Shown one piece after another: positions 1-11,864 of a DNA stretch of 64,000 bases. Each line of letters opens with the position of its first letter. The stretch's first letter is position 1. The notes under the pieces are model-generated. The model worked only from the letters and a program-made list of their open reading frames with translations. It ran no database searches and was not told the DNA's origin. Both the position numbers and the translations under genes were made by a program. Where the stretch lies: the NCBI GenBank assembly GCA_032622095.1, contig CP136061.1:40553797-40617796 (forward strand), in the 5' to 3' direction. The stretch comes from Siphonodentalium dalli (taxonomy: Eukaryota; Mollusca; Scaphopoda; Gadilida; Siphonodentaliidae).

Positions 1-1783
1 AGAAAATAGTTTGAAATATTATATCATTACTATCGGATTCATCATTCAATGATGCATGCATATATATCGCAAGATGTCAGTGATGATCTAGCAGTCTGAA
101 GTCGACAGAAGTCCTAATGTAACTTATACCGATTAGATGGGAAACTACATATATACTATATAGTACATCCATATACCAGTCATTCATGTAATTTCGCCAT
201 AATGGAAAAGCCCAACACAAAAAGAGCACATGTGGTCTGAAATTCAACCGGTTCACCACAAACGCTAAAACAAACAGTGTTTTCAGCCAGCTGAGCCGCC
301 ATATTTCGTCAGCCACGAACGTCGCTGCTGAGCTGGCTTAGCTAGCTAACCAGCCACGAAATTGGTTGAGCCAGCCGCGAAAACTATTTATCGTGGCTTC
401 GGGGTCTACCGGTGGTCAACCTCATTAATTAACGAGGGTCGATTAATTAGAGCATAGCTGTACCAGTATCTGAACAATGACGACTAGATTAAATTGTCCC
501 AAAGATAAATAAAAAATGATCAAAAGTATCACGTTGTCCACCATGTGATGACTGAATAGCTAAATCAGCAATGTTCATATTTTTATGATACCGTAACCGT
601 GACCAGGTGGACGTATTTGGGGTCCACAGTGATCATCTGTTATTATTTGTATTATATTTATTATGGCTTTATACACATGGGCGATGATAAATGTCGAAGT
701 TTATTGCATGCAGCAATGATTTTTACCAATGAAACTGTTATCTATAAGGTACCTTTCTGGGGAAATATGGTGATAAGTCGACTTGGAGAATGCTAATCGA
801 TTATCGGTGAAATTCTAAATGTTGACTAATCGTTTCAACATAGTGTTTGAATCGTCAACATTAACAAGAACCTATTGCTAATCTTGTCATTCCATAATTG
901 GCAAACTACCATTTGCGAACAATCAAAAATGGAAATTCAAATGTTCCAATTACGAGCTTGAAAGTGCACAGAAAAAATTGCCATTTTGCATTTTTTGGAA
1001 TGGAATTATTTTTGACATGCAAACCTTACAACAGTATTGTGAATTTGTTTGATGCAACCCTAGCTAAGAGCCACATATTCAAGGTAATTATGAAAAATAA
1101 CCGAGGTCATTGAAAGGCCTACGCGCACCAAAAACTGTCTATTTTTCATTTTTCTTACGCCGTGGAGTTGGCAAGCCCAACTCGGGCGTTCATTGTTGTG
1201 CTCAAAAGATCTGTCTCCTCTATAAAACTAAAATAATAATCGATGGAACAATATAAGAGACAATAACCTGTCAGGAGTGACATTCCTACATCGCAATTCG
1301 ACTAAATACTCATTTTAATCGGTATATTTTCATCGAAAATTTCAGATATCCCATACTCCTTTCCTTTCAAATTTCCGTAATGTCGTAAAATACACATGAT
1401 TTTTAAAGATTATTCAAATTATGACTTTAGCAATTATCTATGATATAATTATTTAAATTTAATAACATTTTTACCTTTTTACAATTTAATGGCATTTTAT
1501 GCTCTTTTTAATTACTGTATTACGACACTTATTTCAATATTTGGCGCGAAAATTAAATGTCGGCAAATTGAGCTTCTTGACTTGACTTGAGAAATTTTCT
1601 CCAAATATCGGTCGCAATTTTGTGCTGTTTGGATGAAAATCATTAACATTTTGTGAAGTTAAATGAGTGCCCTAAAGAAGTATAACCACATTTTAATATT
1701 ATTATCGTGTTTTAATATAAAATAATGGTGTTTGTGTAAATTGTGTAGGGACGTAGAACAATCTCAGGTGGTGGGAGGGGGTG
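1..1783. other. AT-rich non-coding stretch, no gene recognised
   Basis: I see no splice-bounded coding exon or recognisable domain here. The short open frames (for example 898-1113 +) have no familiar motif and no coding-like composition. Around 300-390 there is a GC-richer block of repeated AGCCAGC/GGCTGG words. The only recognisable item is the decayed transposon end at 795-846, listed separately. Confidence 0.6.
795..846. mobile_element. Decayed hAT transposon end
   Basis: The stretch resembles the 3' terminus of the intact hAT elements at 9078-10007 and 36321-39622: a GAAATTC block, then GACTAATCG and GTTTCAACA followed by TAG. No partner end or target duplication is visible, so this is a solo remnant. 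The match is imperfect. Confidence 0.4.
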
Positions 1784-2530
1784 TTCAATTCAATTCAATT
1801 CAATAAGTTTTTATTTGATATTATCGAATAATAACATGTTATAATTACAACAGGATCCCACAAAAGCTGGGCTTATGAGGGCAGGACCCTTATACAAATA
1901 TATTACATTAATATTATATTGATATTAAAGTTGCTGTGTATATTTACAGGTGGTGCAATGGTGTGCGGCAAATATAAAGATTTTGGGGATGGGTATGGAA
2001 GGGGTGTGGGCAGGGGGAGGGGAGGGGGTGTGGGCATGTCACAGTTCACAGTATATTTTCATGTTGCAATGATATAATTGGTCATGTAATACCAAGTTCC
2101 TTCTCGACATGCTGCGACCTGATGTAGATGCATCATATCACAACCCACATGAGTCAATCCAGGACATCTAAATATTATATTAGAATTTATTTACTTATAA
2201 TTACTATGTACAGATGCAGAGGTTGAGACATGTTTCGATAGATTAGATTTGGTTCATTCTGAGTTATCCATTGGTTAATGTACGGATTTCAGTATGGGAT
2301 GACACGTTAGATATATAACACATGCTGTTGAAATATTCAGACTGTTCTTTCCCCTCACCATGTACATGTAGGGCTAATCAGAGTAGGAGGAATTATACAT
2401 TAAGAGCATGAAACAATAAGGATCTTGTCCTAATCTGAATAGCCCTGTGGTGACAGAACTCTGTTTTGTACTACTATTAGAGTACATGTCGGTAACCAGG
2501 GAGGAGTACTATTCAGTGGGGGAGGTTGGT

Positions 2531-4281
2531 TTATGTAACTTGCTTGTTAATGAAATATTCTTTCAGATATTTTGAGTAATTGCTATCAATTTCTATTCTG
2601 AGTTTGCAGTCAGTTGGTAGTTCATTCCACAGGCATCTGGCTCTGGTTGATATGGCATTTTTTGCTTTTTTCGTTCTTTTAAATACACAGAATAGATTTG
2701 AATTAGCTTTGGACCGTGTATTGTAATTATGGATATCATGTAGGCTTGTAAATAGGGAAGTCAGTGATTTAGGGAGTTTCTTGTGGTGGAAATCATGTAA
2801 AATTTTAAGCAGTTGCATATTTACAATGTCTTCAAGCAGCAATAAATTGTGTTTCTTGCATATTTCCTGGGTATTTTTTTTATTTCCATATTATGACAGC
2901 TAGTGTTGCAATTGCTTTGTTTTGTATTTTTTCAAGTTTTTGAAGATTTTTCACTGTAGTCGCACTCCAAATAGCATTACAATAGGTGAGGTATGGGATA
3001 ATAAGTATCGAATAAAGTGATTTCATCGTATCCTTTGGTACAAACTCACTAACCTTACGCATGACTCCTAGGTTTCTCGATAATTTATTGACAATTGTAT
3101 CCACATGTAAATCCCATGACAAAGTTTCTTTATTAATTCCTAGGAATTTAGTGTTTTTAACCCTTTGGACCAGTTTATCATTAATTTTTAGCTCCGGTAG
3201 AAAATTTAACGACTTACAAAGATCTGTATTTGTGAAAAGCATATAGTTTGTTTTATCAAGATTTAAAGATAATTTGTTAGCTAGAAACCATTTGTTCATT
3301 GCCTCCATTTCTTTGTTAACAACATCATAAGCATTAATAATGTCTTTATCTGAGTAAAATGCATTTGTATCATCAGCAAATAGTATTACCTTTAATTCTT
3401 TGCACACATTTGGAAGATCATTCATGTATATAAGAAAGAGAAGAGGGCCAAGTATTGATCCCTGTGGCACGCCACAGGTTATATTTGTTTGGCATGAAAA
3501 GTTGCCTTCATACTGTACAGATTGCTTTCTATTTGACAGGTAGCTGCGGAACCAGTTCAGTGCAACCCCCCGACAGCCATAGTGTTCAAGTTTATTAATC
3601 ATTATATTGTGGTTTATTGTGTCAAATGCCTTGGATAAATCTAAAAATACTCCAATGGTGTGTTCTTTTTTATCTAAAGCTTGAGTTATTTTTTCTAATA
3701 AATCAGTTAAAGCAAGAATTGTTGAGTGATTTTTTCTGAAGCCGTATTGGCTACTATATAGAATATTGTATTTTGTAAGGTATTTATCCATTCTGTTGTA
3801 CATCAGTTTTTCAAGAATTTTTGAGAAAATGGGTAGCACAGATACTGGCCTGTAGTTACTTAGAATTGTTGGGTCTTTAGATTTGTAGATTGGAATAACT
3901 TTAGCTACCTTCATGAGGTCTGGGAATATGCCATTAGATAGGGAGAGATTACAGATACTAGTATGTGTAATGGGTTTAATAATAAATTCAGAACATGTCT
4001 TCAGAATAGAACATTTCAGTTCATCAATATATACCTGCCGCCTTTTTAGAATTGATATTTTTTAATAAATCAAGGATCTCAAATTCATCAGTTGGGTGTG
4101 TAAAAAAAGAAGAACTCTTGGGCTGATTAAGGTAGTCTGAAGGATTTTCACAAGATGTTATCTTGGCAGCAAGGTTTGGTCCAATATTCGTGAAAAACTC
4201 ATTAAATTTGGCAGCAATTTCCTTCTTATCATTGATGTATTTATTTTCATATAAGAACTCTGTTGTGGTGCTGTTACTCAA
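2531..4281 (-). pseudogene. Non-LTR reverse transcriptase, frameshifted
   Basis: The longest uninterrupted part (3914 down to 2880, 344 codons) holds the palm and fingers of the reverse transcriptase. Blocks visible in order are KVIPIYKSKDP, SNYRPVSVLP, QYGFRKNHST, LDLSKAFDTINH, GVPQGSILGPLLFLIYMND, and the catalytic FADDTNAF. A pre-RT segment (4281-4024, ending KKAAG) joins it after a single frameshift near 4030. A C-terminal segment (2842-2531, with YNTRSK and RCLWNELP) follows another frameshift near 2860. That C-terminal region is typical of CR1/L2/Jockey-group ORF2 proteins. The enzyme would have copied the element's RNA at the nicked target, but this copy cannot make a complete protein. 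Confidence 0.88.
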
Positions 4282-4502
4282 TTTTTTGTTGAGAATGTTT
4301 TTGATTAGTTTCCATGTAGCATTAATGTTACTTTCATACTGTTGGAACTTACTATGATAAAAATGCTGCTTAGAAGTTCGAATAATTGAGTTTACTTTAT
4401 TTCTATACTTCTTGTATTGCTCATTATTATATTTTGTTCTGTCTTTTATGAATATTTTATAAAGTTTATTCCTTCTTCTGATGGAGTTCAGTATACCTGT
4501 TG

Positions 4503-4904
4503 TTATCCATGGATTTTGATTATTAGATATTTGGACTTCCTTTTTTTTGGGAAGTTAAGATTATAAGTGCTCATTATTTTACCATGAAATATGTTATAGG
4601 CTTCATTGCAGTCCTGGTTATAAAGTACTGTGCTCCAGTCAGCCACTGAGATATCGTTGATGAATTTTTTTATGTTTTTCTTTGAATAGTCTCTTTGGTA
4701 AATAAAAACATCTTTGTTGGTTACTTTTTTGGCTCCATTATCCACAAGAAGGTAAATGGGCAAGTGATCATGAGTTATGTCTTCCACAAAAATACCTGCG
4801 TAAAATGATGAAGAGAGATGACAGTTGGAGAATATGTTGTCAATGAGGGTTGCACTGAATTCTGTAATTCTGGTGGGTTTAGTTATCGTTGGCAGTGGGG
4901 GGAT
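4503..4904 (-). pseudogene. Retrotransposon endonuclease, C-terminal fragment
   Basis: This is the C-terminal part of the apurinic-like endonuclease domain that non-LTR elements use to nick target DNA. The recognisable pieces are PTRITEFSATLIDNIF and, further on, THDHLPIYLL, where the DH pair corresponds to the catalytic histidine motif. The open frame formally extends to 5015, but its first ~37 residues are encoded by the adjoining foldback element and are not endonuclease. The frame ends at 4503. The next segment in a shifted frame, beginning NPWIT, continues toward the reverse transcriptase, so a frameshift separates the two. No N-terminal half is present. Confidence 0.75.
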
Positions 4905-5284
4905 GAATAGGTCACTCTCACCGGTTTTCTGTAATAAAGTTACACAGGTTCCTAAATTTGTGATAAAGTTACCCAGGTTGGAGAGAATTGTGAAAAAGTC
5001 ACCCAGGTTAAGCAAAGCTCACAATATCAACTCGATTTAAAAGTGACACGAGGGAAATATTGTTCAGTTTGGGCAAGTAATAGCCTTTATTAATCATAAA
5101 TTAAGACATATTAGTACTGTAGTTCGTCATTTTGATCGCAAAAATAAATAATTTGTTGCTAAACATGAAATGTTATTAACCTGGGTAACCTTATCACAAT
5201 CCTCTCCAACCTGGGTAACTTTATCACAATTTCTGGAACCTGGGTTAAACTTTATCACAGAAAACCGGTGAGAGTGACCTATTC
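4905..5284. mobile_element. Foldback MITE interrupting the retrotransposon
   Basis: Two near-identical arms of about 109 bp (4905-5013 and 5176-5284) lie in inverted orientation. Each starts GAATAGGTCACTCTCACC at its outer end and contains three copies of a ~30 bp word built on GATAAAGTTACCCAGGTT. The centre (5014-5175) is AT-rich and non-coding. No clear target duplication is visible. The retrotransposon's open frame ends at its left border. Confidence 0.7.
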
Positions 5285-5538
5285 AGCTGTAGTGGGGGGG
5301 GGGGGGGGGGGCTGTTCTGTCTGTCTGACCCTGTCATGTCAGGTCTGTATCGTTGCGCTGCAGAATCCAATACTGGCATAAATGCGGCGGAAGAGAGATA
5401 ATCTAGATTAATTCCCTAGCATGCTCTTGAAGGAATCCACATACTCGCTCATATCAATTTCTGATTCCAGTCACATAAGATTCGAAAAATTATGAGTTAG
5501 CAAACTGGTTTGTGTTGTGTGATGGTGGAATATAGCAC
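5285..5538. repeat. Poly-G tract and unannotated spacer
   Basis: A run of 18 G residues at 5294-5311 follows the foldback element and is then followed by CTGTTCTGTCTGTCTG. The remaining sequence shows no gene or repeat that I recognise. Confidence 0.6.
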
Positions 5539-5547
5539 TTAGTATGG

Positions 5548-5884
5548 CTGAAGGGGTCACTTTCACCAAAAAAAGTGCTGAAGGGTACACAGGTTTTGAA
5601 AATGTGCTGAAGGCCGGGTTACATTTACATATATGTTTTGAAATGTCGTTCGAAATTATGTTTAGTTTTCGTGTCTGCCAGAATTTCTGATAGAGAATGA
5701 TTGTTTACGTTCCAATGAACATTAAAATGAACTGAAAACAAACTGCTGAAGGGCGCCAGACTTTCAGAAACAGAGTTTAATTAACGGTGTTAGTCATGGC
5801 AATCACAAACCCTGTGTTACTCTTCAGCACATTTTCAAACCCTGCATGTGTACCCTTCAGAACTTTTTTTGGTACCATTCAGCC
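5548..5884. mobile_element. Foldback MITE with 9-bp target duplication
   Basis: The element starts CTGAAGGGGTCACTTTCACC and its far end read in reverse is GGCTGAATGGTACC, with both arms continuing into AAAAAAAGT(G/T)CTGAAGGGTACACA and then TTTGAAAATGTGCTGAAG. It is flanked by perfect TTAGTATGG duplications at 5539-5547 and 5885-5893. A 9-bp duplication is typical of Mutator-like (MULE) transposons. No coding capacity. Confidence 0.8.
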
Positions 5885-5893
5885 TTAGTATGG

Positions 5894-6015
5894 TCATCCG
5901 ATCATCACAAAACTTCATGGATCCTCGGGGTGACCTCTAGATGGGTGCTTGCCATTTTTTTCTCCGAAATCTGTTTTTAAAAACAAGGCTGTCAGTGGCC
6001 ATCACCCAAGATGTG
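5894..6015 (+). repeat. Fragment of the Helentron-like core repeat
   Basis: The words TCATCCGATCATCAC, AAACTTCAT, GGGTGACCTCTAGATGGG and CAGTGGCCATC match the core monomers of the elements at 8403, 12718 and 61021. Here there is only about one monomer. The MULE-type MITE at 5548-5884 abuts it. Confidence 0.6.
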
Positions 6016-7780
6016 TATCATTGAATTTGGAATGTTGAATTAAATATACACACATTCGAGATCATTATTTGTCCAAACGTCATGTCGGAATATACTCCAT
6101 TCCTCGATCGAAAATGTGCTTGAGTCGAGCCACTGCCGTTGTATATAGTCGCAGATACAACGGAACATATTTGTGGTTATGATGTCAGATAAATATTGCA
6201 CTGCTTATATACGGTATGTGGTCGGCATATGAAAGTGATTATCTATCACACTGAAGCCATCTCATCCTCTGAAGTGTGAGGTGTGATTAGTCGATTGGTT
6301 ACTGTGTAAACAACCTGCTTCTATTGTTTTGATAGGATATGAATGGGGATATATAATAACGGCTTCTAAGGGTTTAAGAGAAACTTTAATATCCAGAATG
6401 TGAAAACAGTTCATTATTGTTATTTATGAATTCGCCGGTTCGTCGTTCAAACCAACTAGTGTGATAAACTGCATGGCTATTATCTTTGCTAACAAACGTG
6501 CCTAAAGTAATCTAAATGTCAAAATTGATGGACATAACTCTGAAATATATCATAATCTGAACTTAAGAAATTAATATATTAATATATATTAACTTATTTA
6601 CAACTTTTAATACAAATGTAATACCCGGGCCAGCTCGCCCCTGAAAGGTGGGCCAGCTCGCCCCAAAAACGGCCTGGGGCGAGTGGGCCCGGATCCGTCA
6701 CCAAACTTCATATGGATCTTCAGGATGACCTATAGTTTTTATTTACTTGAATTATAGGGCCCTTAGTTCTGTAATATTGTTCTTTAGGTCATCCATTTTT
6801 AGTTATTCTCGGTCGACCAGATTGACTCTTATGGGCACATATATATATATCAAACAACATGGGAACCTGCGCAGCTACGATTTTGAATTCGGTCGAACTC
6901 ATTTTGGTGGAGTTATTGCCCTTTTTCTACTTAGAATCGTACATCCTGGGACGCATCTTTTGTGCGAGTCTGTATTTCATCATTTTCCATTAAATTTTTT
7001 TTTTTTAATTTGGCACAGATGTCAACCAGCATAGGAACCTGCGGACCTGTGATTTTGAGTTCAGTCAGAGTCATTTTGGCGGAGTTATTGCCATTTTTCT
7101 ACATATTTTTTATTTTAGAGTTATTGACCCTTTCTCGAACACATTGAAGATCATAAGATGTGCAACATATTTAGAGAATATGCAATTTGTATCATAAATT
7201 GGTGTAATCAATTTCTCCTACAGTTTGTAGTATAGGGATCTGAAACCCATAAATCATTCAAACCTTTCACCTTCATCGGCCGCGACCTTTCAATATTGCT
7301 GTATTCTTAAAGATATCTGAGCAAACATCGCTAAAAGCCACATGGTTGATTCTGTTTGGATACATCGCGATTACGTCTCAATTAACGCTGTGGTCTTTCT
7401 GGTTCTCATTACTGATTATGTGGATGAGATCCAGATGTTAACAACTGAAGATTGATTGACAGGAATATTTCATGGTACCGGTACATGTATAACATGAATG
7501 TAGTGAAATCCAACATCAAGTAAATTGCAAATTTTAACAATTTCCTCTACCATTGTGTGGTGGCGGTACAAAAAATTGTCAGTACACTTATTTTACCCGC
7601 GAATTTAACTTGACGTTTTGTCGCAAAATACAAGTAGATATTCACAGATTTTTTTATGGACTGAGATTTCCCCCAATGGCCATAGCAGAAACCCTGTATA
7701 TATAAATCCTAATAAATTCAATGTAAGGTCATATTCCACACACTGATGTTCGTTTGGGAATTTGGTCAGAACTAAGAATT
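6016..7780. other. Non-coding stretch with degenerate repeat fragments
   Basis: No gene is supported. A GC-rich block at 6625-6692 repeats GGGCCAGCTCGCCCC. The region 6690-7140 contains diverged words shared with other dispersed repeats (TCACCAAACTTCATATGGATCTTCAGG, then two diverged copies of a unit with AACCTGCG and GAGTTATTGCC). The stretch 7305-7372 resembles 63858-63920 (ATCGC.AAAAGCCA.GTGGTTGATTCTG). Confidence 0.5.
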
Positions 7781-7795
7781 TCACGATTGTGGCCA

Positions 7796-8048
7796 TGCCT
7801 TGAAATAGGGTGTCTGTCATTTGCAGAATGAGGTCCCCAGAGAGGGTGAATTTAGTGATGCTACCCCACATAGCGGGCTAGCATCACCAAATTCACCCTC
7901 TGGGGACCTCATTCTGCTTACACCTCAGCAGAATGAGGTTCCCAGAGGGTGAATTTGGTGATGCTAGCCTGCCATGCGGGGTAGCATCACTAAACTCACC
8001 CTCTGGGGACCTCATTCTGCAAATGACAGACACCCTATTTCAAGGCTT
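7796..8048. mobile_element. GAATGAGG-family foldback MITE, copy 1
   Basis: Long terminal inverted repeats read GCCTTGAAATAGGGTGTCTG then TCATTTGCAGAATGAGG. Inside are two nested hairpins made of GGTCCCCAGAGGGTGAATTT and its complement. The flanks share GATTGTGGCCA (7785-7795 and 8049-8059), a likely target duplication. It belongs to the same family as the copies at 16425, 19933, 21996, 25071 and 59476, and has no open frame of its own. Confidence 0.82.
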
Positions 8049-8129
8049 GATTGTGGCCAACTTTGATATTTTATCAACATTGAGCTCAGAGCTTTATTGA
8101 GATCAATCAAGAAAACAATAACTGTGGCA

Positions 8130-8275
8130 AATACAGTAATGCTCTAATTAAATTGAACTCTCGGCGAGAGCTTTCCGATGAATGGCAACAAGCCATATTT
8201 CCAACTCAATCCTGAAAAGTTACCCATAATTCTGCTGTGGTTTAGAGGTCGTTTAATTAGAGCATTCCTGTATTT
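8130..8275. mobile_element. Short MITE with AATACAG ends
   Basis: The ends are inverted: AATACAGTAATGCTCTAATT at the left and AATTAGAGCATTCCTGTATT at the right. A second, diverged copy lies in reverse orientation at 25562-25690. Non-coding. Confidence 0.65.
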
Positions 8276-8402
8276 GTTTTTATATCTTTTCAACTCGATG
8301 GGGGCAAGCCTGATTATAGTGTGTCATTTGTAGAATGCTTAGGCCTCATCTTCTTTGGAAAGTTTCTTTAACATCAAATTTCTATGGATTCTATTTCCTT
8401 TT

Positions 8403-11105
8403 AGCTCAACTTTACTTTGAGCTATTGCCATGGCTTGGTATCCGTCTTCCGTGTGTGTGCATGTGTGATTCTTCAAAAACACGTGCTACAGGTCGTACCT
8501 TTGGTCGGATAATTATGAAATTTGTCACACTGACAGTTGTTGACATCGACATGTACTAGTACCGGTAGATGGGAACGAGTCATTTTGGGGTCATTAGAAA
8601 AAAAACATTGCTGCCAGTGGCCATCTTGGATTTCAAAATTCAATCCATTAGCACGGGCTACAGATCTTACTGTTCGTCTGATCATCATGAATTTTGTCGT
8701 GGATGTTAATATTGACATGTAGATGGGAACGAATCATTTTGGGGTCATTCGGCCAAAAAACATGGCTGCCAGCAGCCATCATGGATTTTATTCTTTGCAT
8801 GACTAAATCCTTTGGCACGGGCTACAGGTTGTATCTTTGGTCAGATCATCATGAAATTTGTCATGGATGTTGACATGTACATGGGATTAACGAGTCATTT
8901 TGTGGTCATGGCCACCAGCAGCCATCTTGGATTTGCATGACAAATTCCTTCGGCATGGGTTACAGGTTGTACTTTAGGTAGGATCATCATGAAATTTTTC
9001 ATGGATGTTAACGTTGACATGTAGATGGGAACGATTCATTTTGGAGTCAATCGGCCATAAAACATGACAGCCGGCAGTAGGGTTGAAACGATTAATCGAC
9101 TAGCACATGTAATCGATGCTGAAATGTTAGAACGTCGACTCTAATTTTGTCGTCGACTAGTCGGAACATAGTGTATTAGTTACATGTATAACGTTTTCAA
9201 GATCGATTCCGGCATAAACAGTGTTAACTGCGCGTAAGTTACGGTAAGTATAACATTTGGTGGCACCCGGAATTGACAGTGTTACTAGTATAGACACACA
9301 CGGTGACCCGACTATCAATTGAAAGAATGAAATTGACAACACAATGTCTCACTCGTCGTTTGAGGTCCAAGACATCACTGCAACATGATGGCAATGATTG
9401 ACGCGGCTTTATCGTTTATCAGAGACCGCTTTGATCTAGACACTGTGTATATTTCAATTGATCTCGCACTGTCGGGTTATGATGCGACGCTGTGTGAAGG
9501 TTGCTTAAGGTGACATCATTGGTGCTACCATCTATAAATGATACTGACATTAAGAACTGGCTATCATATTCTACAACGTAGCCTATACTAAAGGGCGTAT
9601 TTAGTCGGAACATTAACATTTTATAGTGACACTGCTCGGCACCGGTTTATTGGTGATCACGTGACTAAACGTAATCTTGAACGCTGATATTAAATTTAAA
9701 ACCTGTATAAATGATCGTGTTTCTAATCATTATCCACCACATGTCCAATTATATAATTACATTCAGTGTATTGGATAAATATCAAGATGTTTACTGTATT
9801 ATTTCCCAAATAAATTGGTGTCTATGCAGGGAAATGCGCTACGCAATAGATGTCATTGCATCAGTCATCAATGCACGTCATGTACGATGAATTTTTCGTA
9901 CCATGTTATGTTTGAAAGTTTTTATATCGGGTACCGATTAGTCGACGCAACGCGACTATTGGGCCTCGACTAGTCGGCTTTGAAATTCACTAGTCGTTTC
10001 AACACTAGCCGGCAGCCATCTTGGATTTTACTCTTTGCAAGACTAAATCATTTTGCATGGGCTACAGGTCGTATGTTTTTGGTTAGATCATCATGAAATT
10101 TGTCATGGCTGTTAACTTTGACATGTAGATGGGAACGAGTCATTTTGGGGTCATTTGACAAAAAAACATGGCCACCAGCGGCCATCTGGGATTTCAAAAT
10201 TCAATCCATTAGCATGGGGCTACAGACCAGAGTTTTCGTCTGATCATCATGAATTTTGTCGTGGATGTTAATATTGGCATGTATATGGGAACGAGTCATT
10301 TTGGGGCCAATGGGCCATAAAACATGGCCGCCAGCAGCCATCTTGGATTTTACTCTTGAAGTTTGCATGACTAAATCCTTTGGCATGGGCTACAGGTCGT
10401 AACTTTGGACGGTTCATTATGAAATTTGTCATGGCCGTTGACATTGACATGTCATATTGGGGTCATTCGACAAAAAACATGGCCACCAGGGGATATCTTG
10501 GATTTCAAAATCAATTAGCATGGGCTACATGCCGAACTGTTCGCCTGATCATCATTAAATATGGACGGATGTAAAAATATTGACATGTAGATGGGAACGA
10601 GTCATTTTGTGTCATTCGGCCATAACAAAGGCCGCTGGCAGCCATCTTGGATTGCGTGTCCTTTGACACTAAATCCTTTGGCACGGGCTACAAGTCGTAG
10701 CTTTGGTCGATCATTATGAAATTTGTCATGGCTGTTAACATTGACATGTAGATGGGAAACGAGTCATTTTGGGGTCATTCAGCCAGATCCACTGACAGCC
10801 ATCTTGAATTTTACTCTTTGCATGACTGAATCCTTTGGCACACCCTACAGTCCACTTCCCTCAGCCGATCATCACCAAACTTCATATTAATCTTGATATT
10901 GATCTAGTAGATGGAAGCTATCAAATGTTTTTGAATTTCATTCAAAAACATAGCCGCCAGCAACCATCTTGGATTTTACTTTATATTTATCTCTTCATGC
11001 TGATAATCTGGTATTACTATTTGCATTCCTAATCGCTCCATTGACTGTAACACATTAAATTGTTCCCTTTCCAAGTTGAGCTACAGTGTCATTGACACTT
11101 TCATT
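8403..11105 (+). mobile_element. Helentron-like (HINE) element, copy 1
   Basis: The element begins AGCTCAACTTTACTTTGAGC, then has a core of diverged tandem monomers of about 156 bp. Each monomer carries GATCATCATGAAATTTGTC, GACATGTAGATGGGAACGAG, CATTTTGGGGTCATTC and GCCATCTTGGATTT. It ends with AAGTTGAGCTACAGTGTC, ATTGACAC and TTTCATT. Three traits fit non-autonomous Helentrons: a subterminal repeat shared in inverse orientation by both ends (AGCTCAACTT), a small 3' hairpin (AGTGTC-ATT-GACACT), and insertion between two T residues without duplication. Bivalve 'pearl' repeats have a similar plan. A hAT element (9078-10007) sits inside it. Confidence 0.7.
9078..10007. mobile_element. hAT transposon, non-autonomous (copy A)
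   Basis: Terminal inverted repeats TAGGGTTGAAACGA and TCGTTTCAACACTA bound a 930-bp element with further subterminal CGACTAGTCG words. A perfect 8-bp target duplication, GCCGGCAG, lies at 9070-9077 and 10008-10015. The TIR and 8-bp duplication identify the hAT superfamily. No transposase frame remains. The host sequence resumes exactly after the duplication, inside a Helentron-like core monomer. A longer copy with the same ends is at 36321-39622. Confidence 0.93.
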
Positions 11106-11370
11106 TAGTTTAGTTTTTCTATATCCCCAATTTCGCAGACGACACAGTCACACATTGCAATATCGAGGTTACCAATGGGTGTACATCACAAAATTCACCA
11201 TTTGGGAACTTCAATCTGAGTCTTTGTCTCCCATAGCAGATGAGGCCATGCAGAATGAGGTCCCATAGGATAAATTTGGTGACACTAGCTTGCTATGCAG
11301 GATAGCATCACCAAATTCGTCCTCTGGGGACCTCATTCTGCAAATGACAGGCACACTAAACTCAGACTTG

Positions 11371-11581
11371 ATGTCAAAACAGCTCTGGATCTTTCCCTGA
11401 CCCCTATCCAAATCATGGTTTCTGAGATCTTGTTCAATAAATTTCCATATTTGTTTCTGACCAATAATTCATATTCAAATAGAAAATAAATGTAATGTAT
11501 GTTGCGCACCTGGAAATGCAAGCTAAGCGAAATAATGTGAAGGTTCACAACAGAAGTCAATCTAAAGCAGATCCATATTTA
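11371..11581. other. Short unannotated spacer
   Basis: Nothing recognisable. The short open frames here are unsupported by splice sites or domains. Confidence 0.5.
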
Positions 11582-11864
11582 GAGGGCTTGTTACAACGTT
11601 GTTAGCGGGACAACTCGGTATGTTGGGACAACCCGGTCGCGCAGTTTCATGAGCTGAGACAACTCGGTTATCCGAAAATCTAGCCGTCAATCTATCTGCC
11701 AATTACCTTGTCATGAAGTGAGAATAACATCATGGACATTCTATCAGCTGACGCCATGTCATGTCACAACAATTTGTGTTATGTTCCAGGTAACTTGCTG
11801 TTGCATGAGCAGAATTGTCCGGCTAAGCAGGATGGGTTGTCCCGGCTCATGTAACTAGCCCCTT
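11582..11864. mobile_element. MITE with AGGGCTTGTTACA-type ends
   Basis: The left end AGGGCTTGTTACA is followed by GCGGGACAACTCGG. The right end, read in reverse, is AGGGGCTAGTTACATGAGCC followed by GGGACAACCC. The word GGGACAAC(T/C)CGG repeats inside. Superfamily and target duplication are not clear. Confidence 0.5.

Larger units (their letters stand above)
1784..4904 (-). mobile_element. Non-LTR retrotransposon (CR1/L2/Jockey group), 5'-truncated
   Basis: Read on the minus strand, the element runs from an endonuclease remnant near 4900 through a reverse transcriptase to a 3' UTR (about 2530 down to 1806). It ends in a short (TTGAA)n tail at 1784-1805. A microsatellite tail in place of poly(A) is characteristic of CR1/L2-related elements. 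The reverse transcriptase has the FADD catalytic box and LDLSKAFDTI and GVPQGSILGP blocks. The upstream end is lost where a foldback element begins at 4905. Several frameshifts show that the copy is dead. Confidence 0.85.
8305..11370. mobile_element. GAATGAGG-family MITE split by a nested insertion
   Basis: The left part (8305-8402) begins CAAGCCTGATTATAGTGTG and continues with TTAGGCCTCATCTTCTTTGG, like the copy at 25071. The right part (11106-11370) continues with the same internal sequence and ends in an inverted GAATGAGG hairpin and CAGACTTG. Between them lies the Helentron-like element 8403-11105. Aligned with the uninterrupted copy at 25071-25484, the break falls within the run TTTTTAGTTTAG. 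No target duplication is seen around the outer ends. Confidence 0.75.

Noticed and set aside
898-1113. 71-codon plus-strand open frame
   Set aside because: No motif, no splice borders and AT-rich composition like its surroundings.
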